From contig NZ_CP163443.1 of NCBI RefSeq assembly GCF_041053055.1, forward strand, positions 4,385,001 through 4,449,000: DNA of 64,000 bases. Direction: 5' to 3'. Below, in pieces: positions 27,324 through 34,846 of this stretch. The number at the start of each line of letters is the position of its first letter. Position 1 is the first letter of the stretch. The notes under the pieces are model-generated. The model had not been told where the DNA came from and did no database searches. It saw nothing but the letters and a program-made list of their open reading frames with translations. A program made the position numbers and the translations under genes. Origin of the DNA: Streptomyces sp. R41 (GTDB taxonomy: Bacteria > Actinomycetota > Actinomycetes > Streptomycetales > Streptomycetaceae).

Positions 27324-28406
27324 CTACTGGTCCGAAGAGAAGCGGATCGCGCCCCCGGGGATTCGGGCGTCGCACCACACCCGTACGCCGGAGCGGAGTT
27401 CGTTGTCCGGGCCGATCGTCGCGCCGTCTCCGATGACCGCGCCGGTGAGGAGTGAGCGTTCGCCGATGCGGGCGCGGGCGCCGACGAGGGAGTCGGTGAT
27501 GACGGCGCCGGGTTCGACGACGGCGCCCTCGAGGATCGTGCTGCCCGAGATGCGGGCGCCCTCGCCGACATGGGCGCCCTCGCCGACCACCGTGCCGCCG
27601 GTGAGTTTCGCGTCGGGGGCGACCGTGGCGGTGGGCAGGATCAGGCGGTCGCCGCAGCGGCCGGGGACGGCCGGGGAGGGTGCGCGGCCGAGGACGAGGT
27701 CCGCGGAGCCGCGTACGAAGGCCTGGGGGGTGCCCAGGTCCAGCCAGTAGGTGGAGTCGACCATGCCCTGGAGATGGGCGCCGGTGGCGAGCAGGTCGGG
27801 GAAGGTTTCGCGTTCCACCGAGACCGGGCGGCCCTCGGGGATCGTGTCGATGACCGAGCGGCGGAAGACGTACGCGCCCGCGTTGATCTGGTCGGTGACG
27901 ATCTCCTCGGGGGTTTGGGGCTTCTCCAGGAAGGCCGTTACGCGGCCGGTCGCGTCCGTGGGGACCAGCCCGTACGCGCGCGGGTCCTCGACACGGGTGA
28001 GGTGGAGGGAGACGTCCGCACCGGTCGTCTCGTGGGTCGCCACCAGCGCCCGGATGTCCAGGCCGGTGAGGATGTCGCCGTTGAAGATCAGTACGGGGTC
28101 GTCGGGGCCCGAGTGGAGTCGCGACGCCACATTGCGGATGGCGCCGCCCGTGCCGAGGGGTTCCTCCTCGGTGACGTACTCGATGCGCAGGCCCAGCGAG
28201 GAGCCGTCGCCGAAGTACGGCTCGAATACCTCGGCCAGGTAGGAGGTCGCCAGGACGATGTGCTCGACGCCCGCCGCCCTCGCTCGCGCCAGCTGGTGGG
28301 TGAGGAACGGGACCCCGGCCGCCGGGACCATGGGCTTCGGTGTGTGCACCGTGAGGGGGCGCAGCCGGGTGCCTCTGCCGCCGACCAGGAGGATCGCTTC
28401 TGTCAC
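27324..28406 (-). CDS. manC: sugar-1-phosphate nucleotidyltransferase (GDP-mannose pyrophosphorylase type)
   Basis: 360 aa. The N-terminal nucleotidyltransferase domain holds GGRGTRLRPLTVHTPKPMVP, the metal/sugar site LIFNGDIL and AFLEKPQTP. The C-terminal quarter is a left-handed beta-helix of hexapeptide repeats (VGEGAHVGEGARISGSTILE). This architecture matches the actinobacterial mannose-1-phosphate guanylyltransferase encoded between fbiB and wbbL in mycobacteria. With manA and manB in the same window, GDP-mannose synthesis is the best guess, but glucose-1-phosphate thymidylyl- or uridylyltransferase activity is not excluded. ATG at 28406; a hairpin at 28432-28455 separates it from the amidase gene upstream. 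Confidence 0.88.
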   Translation of the reverse strand: MTEAILLVGGRGTRLRPLTVHTPKPMVPAAGVPFLTHQLARARAAGVEHIVLATSYLAEVFEPYFGDGSSLGLRIEYVTEEEPLGTGGAIRNVASRLHSGPDDPVLIFNGDILTGLDIRALVATHETTGADVSLHLTRVEDPRAYGLVPTDATGRVTAFLEKPQTPEEIVTDQINAGAYVFRRSVIDTIPEGRPVSVERETFPDLLATGAHLQGMVDSTYWLDLGTPQAFVRGSADLVLGRAPSPAVPGRCGDRLILPTATVAPDAKLTGGTVVGEGAHVGEGARISGSTILEGAVVEPGAVITDSLVGARARIGERSLLTGAVIGDGATIGPDNELRSGVRVWCDARIPGGAIRFSSDQ

Positions 28407-28431
28407 CTGTCGTCTCTGCTTCCTGCCGGGA

Positions 28432-28455
28432 CCGGCCGAACTGTGTTTCGGCCGG
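28432..28455 (-). terminator. hairpin between amidase and manC
   Basis: CCGGCCGAA-CTGTGT-TTCGGCCGG, a perfect 9-bp stem, 110 bases past the amidase stop and just upstream of manC. Confidence 0.5.
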
Positions 28456-28567
28456 CCAGTGTATGCAGACCGTTCGATGGCGCCTTCGATGGCCGCGCGG
28501 TGTCCCTCGATGGCCCTGTGTCGACGTCAGGTGATCTCCGCTGCCCCCGGTCGGCCCCCGCCCGCTC

Positions 28568-30133
28568 CTACCTGCCCTGGTAGCGGGCCGCCGCTTGGCG
28601 GGCCGTGCCGAGCTTGCCGTACAGGAGTCTTCCTGGGCACTCCGTTGCGAACCCGTCGCGATGGCCGGAGATCACGTTCAGTCGTACGTTCTTTCCTTTT
28701 CGGTAGAGATTGCCACCGCCGGACTTCAGGTATGTCTTGCCACGCGGATTCGCTCCGTAGAGGCCGAGTTTCCATGCCGTGAGCCGCGCGATGGCTGTGA
28801 CCGCGGCACCGGAAGGCTTCGTCTTGGCGAAGCTGCCGAGGACGGCGATCCCCATGCTGTTGCTGTTGAAACCGAGGGTGTGGGCACCCATGACGGGCTT
28901 CGTCACGCCCCCGGCGCGGCCTTCGTAGATGTTTCCGCACTTGTCGACGAGGAAGTTGTAGCCGATGTCGCGCCAGCCACTGCTCACCACGTGGTAGCGG
29001 TAGATACTGCGGATGACCGAAGGGGCTTGGGAGCAGCTGTAGTTGTTGCCCGACGCCGTGTGGTGCACGAAGGCCGCCTTGACCTTCTTCGTGTAGACGA
29101 AGCCGCGTTCGCGCAGGCTCTCGTTCGCGCCCCAGCCGCGGCGCGTGATGATGCGCGGGCGTGGGCCGATGTACGGCTTCACGCGCTCGTCGCCCCCGTT
29201 CGCGGCGACGAATTCGCGCTCCGTCTCCTGCTGGGAGAGTGCGGGAATCTCCTCCCCGGCGCCGAGGGGCGCGAGCTCGGCGTTGGCGGAGGACGCGGCG
29301 GCGTCCTTCGCGGACGGGGCGACGGCTGGAGCGTCCGTGTCGTCCATGGGGGCGCCCGCGTGCGGGGCGTGCACGGAAGCGTCCGCGGTCAGGTCGCCGG
29401 CTGAAGCAACCGCGGCCAGGGCGCCCGCGGAAGCGACCGCGGTCGAGGCGGCCGTGGAAGCGACCGCGGTCAGGGCGCCCACGTGCGTCACCGGGGCCGG
29501 ATCCGCTACCGGAGCGCCCTCGCGTGCGCCGCCCGTCTGCGCGCCCTCGCGCGGGAGTTCCGCGCCGGGATCGACGAGTTCGAGGTGGAGCCCCCTGGGG
29601 AGCGGTGAGTCGCCGGGGGCCGTCGCCCGTTCGTCCCCCTCCGGCTTCTCCGCCTGGACGCGTACCTCGACGCCGTCCGAGTTGCCCACCCACAGCGGCG
29701 CCGTGGAGCCGTGCACCCGGCGCGATGCGCCCTCGGCGGTGTCCGGGTCGGCCGCGTGCTCGTGGTTGTGCGTCTCGACGTCCTGCCAGCCGGACCAGTG
29801 GCCGGTCCCGACCGCACGGGTACGGACCTGGACGCGGCCGTGCAGCTCACGGTCCGGGTTGTCCCAGATGACGCCGACCAGCGAGAACGGCCGTACGTTC
29901 CGTGGGGTGAGCCCTTGTTCGGATGCGGCGGGGCCGAGGTCGCGCTCGTCGTCGAGCGGGGTGAGCGGCAGGGACTGGGTGCTGCCGGGGGCGGCCGGTT
30001 CGGACGTCAGCACCGGTTGCCCGGCGTGCGCCGGGGCGGGCAGGGCCAGCGGAAGAGCGAGTGCGGCCGCGCAAGTGGCGCCGACCGAGGAAACAAGAAA
30101 TCCACGCATGCCCCCGATCGTGGACATAGTCAT
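28568..30133 (-). CDS. secreted N-acetylmuramoyl-L-alanine amidase / peptidoglycan recognition protein
   Basis: About 521 aa. I use the ATG at 30133 (GGACAG 9 bases upstream); ATGs at 30127 and 30109 are alternatives. The signal peptide is clear (GFLVSSVGATCAAALALPLALPAPAHAG). The central part has sandwich-like sequence and a low-complexity Ala/Val segment with three 27-bp repeats (29403-29483). The C-terminal 190 residues form an amidase_2/PGRP domain: VHHTASGNNYSCSQ supplies one Zn His, NFLVDKCGNIYEGRAGG, ISGHRDGFATECPG the second His and the Cys ligand. It cleaves the glycan-peptide bond in the wall or binds muropeptides. The start is uncertain; domain calls are firm. Confidence 0.9.
   Translation of the reverse strand: MTMSTIGGMRGFLVSSVGATCAAALALPLALPAPAHAGQPVLTSEPAAPGSTQSLPLTPLDDERDLGPAASEQGLTPRNVRPFSLVGVIWDNPDRELHGRVQVRTRAVGTGHWSGWQDVETHNHEHAADPDTAEGASRRVHGSTAPLWVGNSDGVEVRVQAEKPEGDERATAPGDSPLPRGLHLELVDPGAELPREGAQTGGAREGAPVADPAPVTHVGALTAVASTAASTAVASAGALAAVASAGDLTADASVHAPHAGAPMDDTDAPAVAPSAKDAAASSANAELAPLGAGEEIPALSQQETEREFVAANGGDERVKPYIGPRPRIITRRGWGANESLRERGFVYTKKVKAAFVHHTASGNNYSCSQAPSVIRSIYRYHVVSSGWRDIGYNFLVDKCGNIYEGRAGGVTKPVMGAHTLGFNSNSMGIAVLGSFAKTKPSGAAVTAIARLTAWKLGLYGANPRGKTYLKSGGGNLYRKGKNVRLNVISGHRDGFATECPGRLLYGKLGTARQAAARYQGR
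29403..29483 (-). repeat. three 27-bp repeats inside the amidase gene
   Basis: GAAGCRACCGCGGYC recurs at 29403, 29430 and 29457, giving 9-residue Ala/Val-rich repeats in the linker of the amidase. Same period as the intergenic repeat at 14844 but unrelated sequence. Confidence 0.85.
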
Positions 30134-30237
30134 ACATATCTGTCCATCGGGGATTTGACGGACCGTCGGGCACGCTCGTCCGAACCGGTGGCGCGGACAG
30201 ACCGCCCCGCGATCCGCCCCCGCGTACGCTTGCGCGC

Positions 30238-30993
30238 GTGAACGCCACCGACCGCACCCCTGCCGACCTGCTGCGATCCGCGCTCGCCGCGGACCCCGCG
30301 CGCCCCCTGGTGACCTTCTACGACGACGCCACGGGCGAACGCGTCGAATTGTCCGTGGCCACCTTCGCCAATTGGGTGGCCAAGACCGCCAATCTGCTCC
30401 AGGGCGAGTTGTCCGCCGAGCCCGGCGAACGGGTCGCGCTGCTGCTGCCCGCGCACTGGCAGACGGCGGTGTGGCTGCTCGCGTGTTCCTCGGTCGGCGT
30501 CGTCGCGGATGTCGGGGGCGACCCGGGCGCGGCGGACCACGTCGTCGCCGGGCCCGGGCAGTTCGAGGCCGGGCTCGCCTGCTCCGGGGAGCGCGTCGCC
30601 CTCTCGCTCGCACCGCTCGGGCGTCGCTTCCCGACGCCGCCCGCCGGGTACGCCGACTACGCCGTCGAGGTGCCGTCCCAGGGCGACCGCTTCGTGCCGT
30701 ACGGGCCGGTGGACCCGGAAGAGCCCGCGCTGATCGTCGCCGGGGCCGAGTACACGAGCGCGGAGGTGGTCGAGATGGCCCGTTCGGAGGCGCCCGCGCT
30801 CGACCTGACCGGGCCGGGCTCGCGGATCCTGTCGGCGCTTGCGTACGACACGTGGGAGGGGCTCAGCGCCGGGTTGTACGCACCGCTCGCGACCGGAGGG
30901 TCCGTGGTGTTGTGCCGCCATCTGGAGCAGCTCGGTGAGGACGCGGTCGCCAAGCGGATCGAGAGTGAGCGGGTGACGGCTACGGCTCGCTGA
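30238..30993 (+). CDS. TIGR03089 family protein (acyl-CoA synthetase-like fragment)
   Basis: 251 aa, GTG start. The sequence resembles the N-terminal part of AMP-forming acyl-CoA synthetases (RPLVTFYDDATGERVELSVATFANWVAKTANLLQ, GERVALLLPAHWQTAVWLLA) but lacks the adenylation motifs and the whole C-terminal domain, as members of this actinobacterial family do. It is not an active ligase on that basis; function is unknown. It is divergent from the amidase gene. In M. tuberculosis the homologue is next to the LCP gene, as here. Confidence 0.88.
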   Translation: MNATDRTPADLLRSALAADPARPLVTFYDDATGERVELSVATFANWVAKTANLLQGELSAEPGERVALLLPAHWQTAVWLLACSSVGVVADVGGDPGAADHVVAGPGQFEAGLACSGERVALSLAPLGRRFPTPPAGYADYAVEVPSQGDRFVPYGPVDPEEPALIVAGAEYTSAEVVEMARSEAPALDLTGPGSRILSALAYDTWEGLSAGLYAPLATGGSVVLCRHLEQLGEDAVAKRIESERVTATAR

Positions 30994-31461
30994 CGATGGT
31001 CCGGGGAGGCCGTCTGTCGGGTGCAGGCCGTCTGTGGCTGGTCGCGCCCACACGGCGCAGCCCCATACGTCACAGCCCCGCGCCCCTGACCAGGCCGTCC
31101 GACGGCTGCGGGCCGTGCGTGACTGGTCGCGCCCACACGGCGCAGCCCCATACGTCACAGCCCCGCGGCCCTGACCAGGCCGTCCGACGGCTGCGGGCCG
31201 TGCGTGACTGGTCGCGCCCACACGGCGCAGCCCCATACGTCACAGCCCCGCGGCCCTGACCAGGCCGTCCGACGGCTGCGGGCCGTGCGTGACTGGTCGC
31301 GCCCACGCGGCGCAGCCCCATACGTCACAGCCCCGCGCCCCTGACGGGCGCTCGTCCCCCATTCGGCCCATCACCGCCCGCCCCCCTCCCCCGCCCCGAG
31401 CCATGGTCGTAAGAGCACCGCAGCGCGACATGTTCGTACGCCATGAGGGGTGGATCCGCTC
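30994..31461. other. gene-free region before the first LCP gene
   Basis: 470 bases that hold the 85-bp tandem repeat (31036-31345) and then about 100 bases leading to the LCP start, rich in C with one AGAGCACCGCAGCGCGACATG stretch. I find no gene; reverse-strand frames through the repeat are periodic shadows. Confidence 0.6.
31036..31345. repeat. 85-bp tandem repeat, 3.6 copies
   Basis: Copies begin at 31036, 31121, 31206 and 31291 with (G)ACTGGTCGCGCCCACACGG, continue CGCAGCCCCATACGTCACAGCCCCGC and end GACGGCTGCGGGCCGTGCGT. Copies 2 and 3 appear identical; the last is cut after CGCCCCTGAC at 31345. The unit contains a GGCCGTCCGACGGCTGCGGGCCG dyad. Confidence 0.95.
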
Positions 31462-32748
31462 GTGACCGACACCGCAGGCACGCTCTCCGGACGGCCGGAA
31501 GGGCCGGGGCTGGGAGCGTCGCCCACCGGGGCCGGTCTCATACGTCGGCGGCGGCGCTGGCTGCGCTACACGGCGACAGGTGTCGCGGGCGTGGTGCTCG
31601 GCGTCGTAGGGGTGGGCTGGGCGGCCTACGAGAAGCTGAACGCGAACATCACGTCGGACGACGGCGCCGCCGCCGAGCTGGCCCGCTACGAGAAGGAGCG
31701 GCCCACCTCGCTGGTGCACGACGCCCAGAACATCCTGCTGATCGGATCGGACTCGCGCTCGGGGGACGGGAACCGGAAATACGGGCGGGACTCCGGGACC
31801 GAGCGGTCCGACACCACGATCCTGCTGCATCTCGCGGCGGACCGGCACAGCGCGACCGCCGTCTCGCTGCCCCGCGATCTGATGGTGGACGTGCCGAGCT
31901 GCCGGCGCCCGGACGGCACGCGCACCCGGCCGACGTTCGCGATGTTCAACTCCGCCTTCCAGACGGGCGGCTCGGCCTGCACGATCCGGACCGTCGAGAA
32001 GCTCACGAACGTCCGCGTCGACCACCACATGGTCGTCGACTTCCATGGCTTCAAGGACATGGTCGATGCCGTGGACGGCGTCGAGGTCTGCCTGAAGGAG
32101 CCCATCGACGACAAGGCCGCCAAGCTGAAGCTGCCCGCGGGCAAGGTCGTGCTCAACGGCGAACAGGCCCTCGGCTACGTCCGCGCCCGCAAGAGCATCG
32201 GCGACGGCAGCGACACCGACCGGATGGACCGTCAGCAACGGTTCCTCGGCGCACTCGTCAACAAGGTGCAGAGCAACGACGTACTGCTCAACCCGACGAA
32301 GCTCTATCCCGTGCTCGACGCGGCCACCTCGTCACTCACCACGGACCCGGGTCTGGCGAGCCTGCGCGGGTTGTACGACCTGGTGCGCGGCATGCGCAAC
32401 ATCCCCACGGAACGTGTGCAGTTCCTGACGGTGCCCCGGACGCCGTACGTCCACAACGCCAACCGCGACCAGCTCGTGGAGCCCGCGGCGACACAACTCT
32501 TCACACGGCTGCGTTCGGACGAGCCGGTGGCGGTCTCGAAGAACCTTCCGGAGGATTCCGCCGCAAAGCCGATGGATTCCGGCGTCAAGAGCGGCTCCGC
32601 ATCCTCCTCGCCCTCCTCGCACGACTACGAAGAGGAGTCGTCCGACGACGAGAAGTCGAGCGGAAAGCGGCCCGGCGCACCGGCCGACACCCCTGATCCG
32701 GCGCCGACTTTCCGGGGGAACACGGCGGCCGAGGACGCCTGCGAGTAA
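31462..32748 (+). CDS. LytR-CpsA-Psr (LCP) family protein 1
   Basis: 428 aa from the GTG at 31462 with GAGGGG 11 bases upstream; a GTG at 31450 is in frame but abuts the GAGGGG. A basic N-terminus and one membrane helix (about 33-54) are followed by an extracellular LCP domain from residue 90: NILLIGSDSRS, ERSDTTILLHLAADR, AVSLPRDLMVDVPSC, VDHHMVVDFHGFKDMVDAV, LNGEQALGYVRARK. These carry the Arg and Asp residues that bind polyprenyl pyrophosphate. LCP enzymes move glycopolymers from lipid carriers onto peptidoglycan. A Ser/Glu/Asp-rich tail replaces the LytR_C domain found in three of its neighbours. First of five paralogues in 10 kb. Confidence 0.95.
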   Translation: MTDTAGTLSGRPEGPGLGASPTGAGLIRRRRRWLRYTATGVAGVVLGVVGVGWAAYEKLNANITSDDGAAAELARYEKERPTSLVHDAQNILLIGSDSRSGDGNRKYGRDSGTERSDTTILLHLAADRHSATAVSLPRDLMVDVPSCRRPDGTRTRPTFAMFNSAFQTGGSACTIRTVEKLTNVRVDHHMVVDFHGFKDMVDAVDGVEVCLKEPIDDKAAKLKLPAGKVVLNGEQALGYVRARKSIGDGSDTDRMDRQQRFLGALVNKVQSNDVLLNPTKLYPVLDAATSSLTTDPGLASLRGLYDLVRGMRNIPTERVQFLTVPRTPYVHNANRDQLVEPAATQLFTRLRSDEPVAVSKNLPEDSAAKPMDSGVKSGSASSSPSSHDYEEESSDDEKSSGKRPGAPADTPDPAPTFRGNTAAEDACE

Positions 32749-32939
32749 AGCGCACACCAAGGTGGGGAACTGCCGCGCTAAGAAGTCTCCGAGAAATGGG
32801 GCGGATTGCCCAGTTGTAGGGACGTGGAATTTGTCACCGCCGTCGCTCTTCGCTGAACTGGGCGGATAGTGTGAGCGATCCGGTGCACCCGGCCACGAGG
32901 TCAGTCCTGGGGGTCGCGCACTGCTTGACCGAGACCCGA

Positions 32940-32964
32940 GCGCCTTTAGAGGGGGGAAAGGCGC
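32940..32964 (+). promoter_or_regulatory. stem-loop in the leader of LCP gene 2
   Basis: GCGCCTTT-9 bases-AAAGGCGC, a perfect 8-bp stem 30 bases before the GTG start at 32996. The loop is AGAGGGGGG, purine-rich. It could end upstream transcription or regulate the leader. Confidence 0.4.
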
Positions 32965-32995
32965 CGCGTGGCCCCGACGGAGGATTCAGACAACC

Positions 32996-34723
32996 GTGGA
33001 CGCGCAAGGCCGTGGGCGGGCGGACAACATCGACCCCGCAGACCAGTGGGTGCTCAACCCGAACACCGGCGAATACGAACTGCGACTGACCCCTTCCGCA
33101 CCGCAGTCGGGGGTGCCCAGGCCGCGAAGAGGTGACGGTGTTCCCGCGGGAGCGCGTAGCCGTACGGCGCCGGGCCGGGGTCGTGAGGCACCCGGCGCGG
33201 ATGTGCCGGGGCAGCGCCGCCGTCGTACGGAACCGCCGGAGCCCGTTCCCGGGCGGCGGCGGGGGCGTACGAAGCCGAAGAAGTCGAAGGCGAAGAAGAT
33301 ACTGCTGTGGACCGGCGGCACGATGGCCTTTGTGCTGATCGCCGTCTCGGCCGCCGGCTACGCCTACCTCAAGCACCTCGAGGGCAACGTCAACACGACG
33401 GACATCGGCAGCGCGGGCAAGAACGGCTTCAGCAAGGACGAGGCCTTCAACGTCCTGATCATCGGCACCGACAAGCGCACCGGCAAGGGCAACGAGGGCT
33501 ACGGCGACAAGAACAGCGTCGGGCACGCCGACACCAACATCCTGCTGCACGTCTCCAAGGACCGTACGAACGCGACCGCGATGAGCATTCCGCGCGACCT
33601 GATCGTCAACGTCCCGGACTGCCCGACCAAGCAGGCCGACGGCAGCGAAAAGGTCATCTCGGGCACGCAGAACGTGCGCTTCAACACGAGCCTCGGGCAG
33701 TACGGCCGCAACCCGGGCTGCACCATGCTCACGGTCAAGGAAGTCACCGGCATCGCACCGGACCACTTCATGATGGTCGACTTCAACGCGGTGAAGACGC
33801 TGACGTCCGCGGTGGGCGGCGTCGACGTCTGTCTCGCCAAGGACGTCAACGACCCCGACTCGCACCTCAAGCTCTCGAAGGGCAAGCACACGATCGAGGG
33901 TGAGCAGGCGCTGGCCTTCGTGCGCACCCGGCACAGCTTCGGCAACCAGGGCGACCTCGACCGCATCAAGGTGCAGCAGCAGTTCCTTGCCTCCCTGATG
34001 CGCAAGATGAGCTCCAGCGACACCCTCACCAGCCCCACCAAGCTGATCAATCTGGCCGAGGCCGCCACCAAGGCGCTGACCGTGGACAAGGGGATAGGGA
34101 GGGTCAGCACGCTCAAGGACATGGCCCTGGAGCTGAAGAAGGTGCCGACGAAGAACATCACCTTCACCACCGTGCCGGTCATCGACAACCCCGCCGAGAA
34201 GGTCCATGCGACGGTCGTCGTCAACCCGACGACGTCCCAGGCGGTCTTCGACGCGATCAAGAACGACGTGTCCTTCACCGCGGTGAAGCAGAAGGAGAAG
34301 AAGGAGAAGGCGGCGGTGGCCGCCCGCCTCAAGGGCTCCCGCTCCGCCGCCTCCGACATCCGCGTCGACATCTACAACGGCGGTGCCGACGCCGGCTCCG
34401 CACAGGAAACTCTTAACTGGCTGCAGAATAGTGAGGGCGTGCTCAAGTCCAGCCAGCTCGGAAACGCTGATGAAACACTCAGCAAGACGACCCTGGAGTA
34501 CTCTCCCGACCAGGCTGATCAGGCGCGCAAACTGGCGGACCTCATGGGGCTGTCCGCTTCTGCGATGAAGCCTGGCAAGAGCGAGAAGAACTCACAGGGT
34601 CTGCCCGCGATCGTGCTGACCCTGGGCAAGGACTTCAAGGGCGCCGGGGTGTCGATGACCACTCCGACGAAGGCGCCGGACGTCGAGAAGTCCACGGCGG
34701 ACAAGACGGTGTGCGCCAGCTGA
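32996..34723 (+). CDS. LCP family protein 2 with LytR_C domain
   Basis: 575 aa, GTG start with GGAGG about 12 bases upstream. Residues 1-98 are cytoplasmic and Arg/Pro-rich, starting with a 30-residue motif DNIDPADQWVLNPNTGEYEL. The membrane helix is at about 101-123. LCP domain: FNVLIIGTDKRTGKG, HADTNILLHVSKDR, AMSIPRDLIVNVPDC, DHFMMVDFNAVKTL, IEGEQALAFVRTRH. The C-terminal 130 residues form a LytR_C domain (VDIYNGGADAGSAQETLNWL). The predicted role is attachment of wall glycopolymers. Separate from LCP1 by 247 bases, so it probably has its own promoter. Confidence 0.95.
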   Translation: MDAQGRGRADNIDPADQWVLNPNTGEYELRLTPSAPQSGVPRPRRGDGVPAGARSRTAPGRGREAPGADVPGQRRRRTEPPEPVPGRRRGRTKPKKSKAKKILLWTGGTMAFVLIAVSAAGYAYLKHLEGNVNTTDIGSAGKNGFSKDEAFNVLIIGTDKRTGKGNEGYGDKNSVGHADTNILLHVSKDRTNATAMSIPRDLIVNVPDCPTKQADGSEKVISGTQNVRFNTSLGQYGRNPGCTMLTVKEVTGIAPDHFMMVDFNAVKTLTSAVGGVDVCLAKDVNDPDSHLKLSKGKHTIEGEQALAFVRTRHSFGNQGDLDRIKVQQQFLASLMRKMSSSDTLTSPTKLINLAEAATKALTVDKGIGRVSTLKDMALELKKVPTKNITFTTVPVIDNPAEKVHATVVVNPTTSQAVFDAIKNDVSFTAVKQKEKKEKAAVAARLKGSRSAASDIRVDIYNGGADAGSAQETLNWLQNSEGVLKSSQLGNADETLSKTTLEYSPDQADQARKLADLMGLSASAMKPGKSEKNSQGLPAIVLTLGKDFKGAGVSMTTPTKAPDVEKSTADKTVCAS

Positions 34724-34729
34724 TGACCT

Positions 34730-34815
34730 AACGGGTCCGTCAGGCGTCTAACAGGACGCGAGGTGCGTCCGGTCGGGCGTGCCAAGCGTCCGACAGGACG
34801 TGGGACGGACCCGTT
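34730..34815. repeat. long inverted repeat enclosing direct repeats between LCP genes 2 and 3
   Basis: AACGGGTCCGTC (34730-34741) is repeated in inverted orientation as GACGGACCCGTT (34804-34815). Inside lie two similar blocks, GGCGTCTAACAGGACGCG and AGCGTCCGACAGGACGTG. The whole can fold into a cruciform or large hairpin. It follows the LCP2 stop by 7 bases and may terminate transcription. Confidence 0.7.
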
Positions 34816-34846
34816 TGTCAGGCGCAGGGTGGGGAGGGGCAGGGAG

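Noticed and set aside
31036..31345. CRISPR or coding repeat
   Set aside because: The 85-bp units are contiguous, have no spacers, and the period is not a multiple of three, so it is not a repeat protein.
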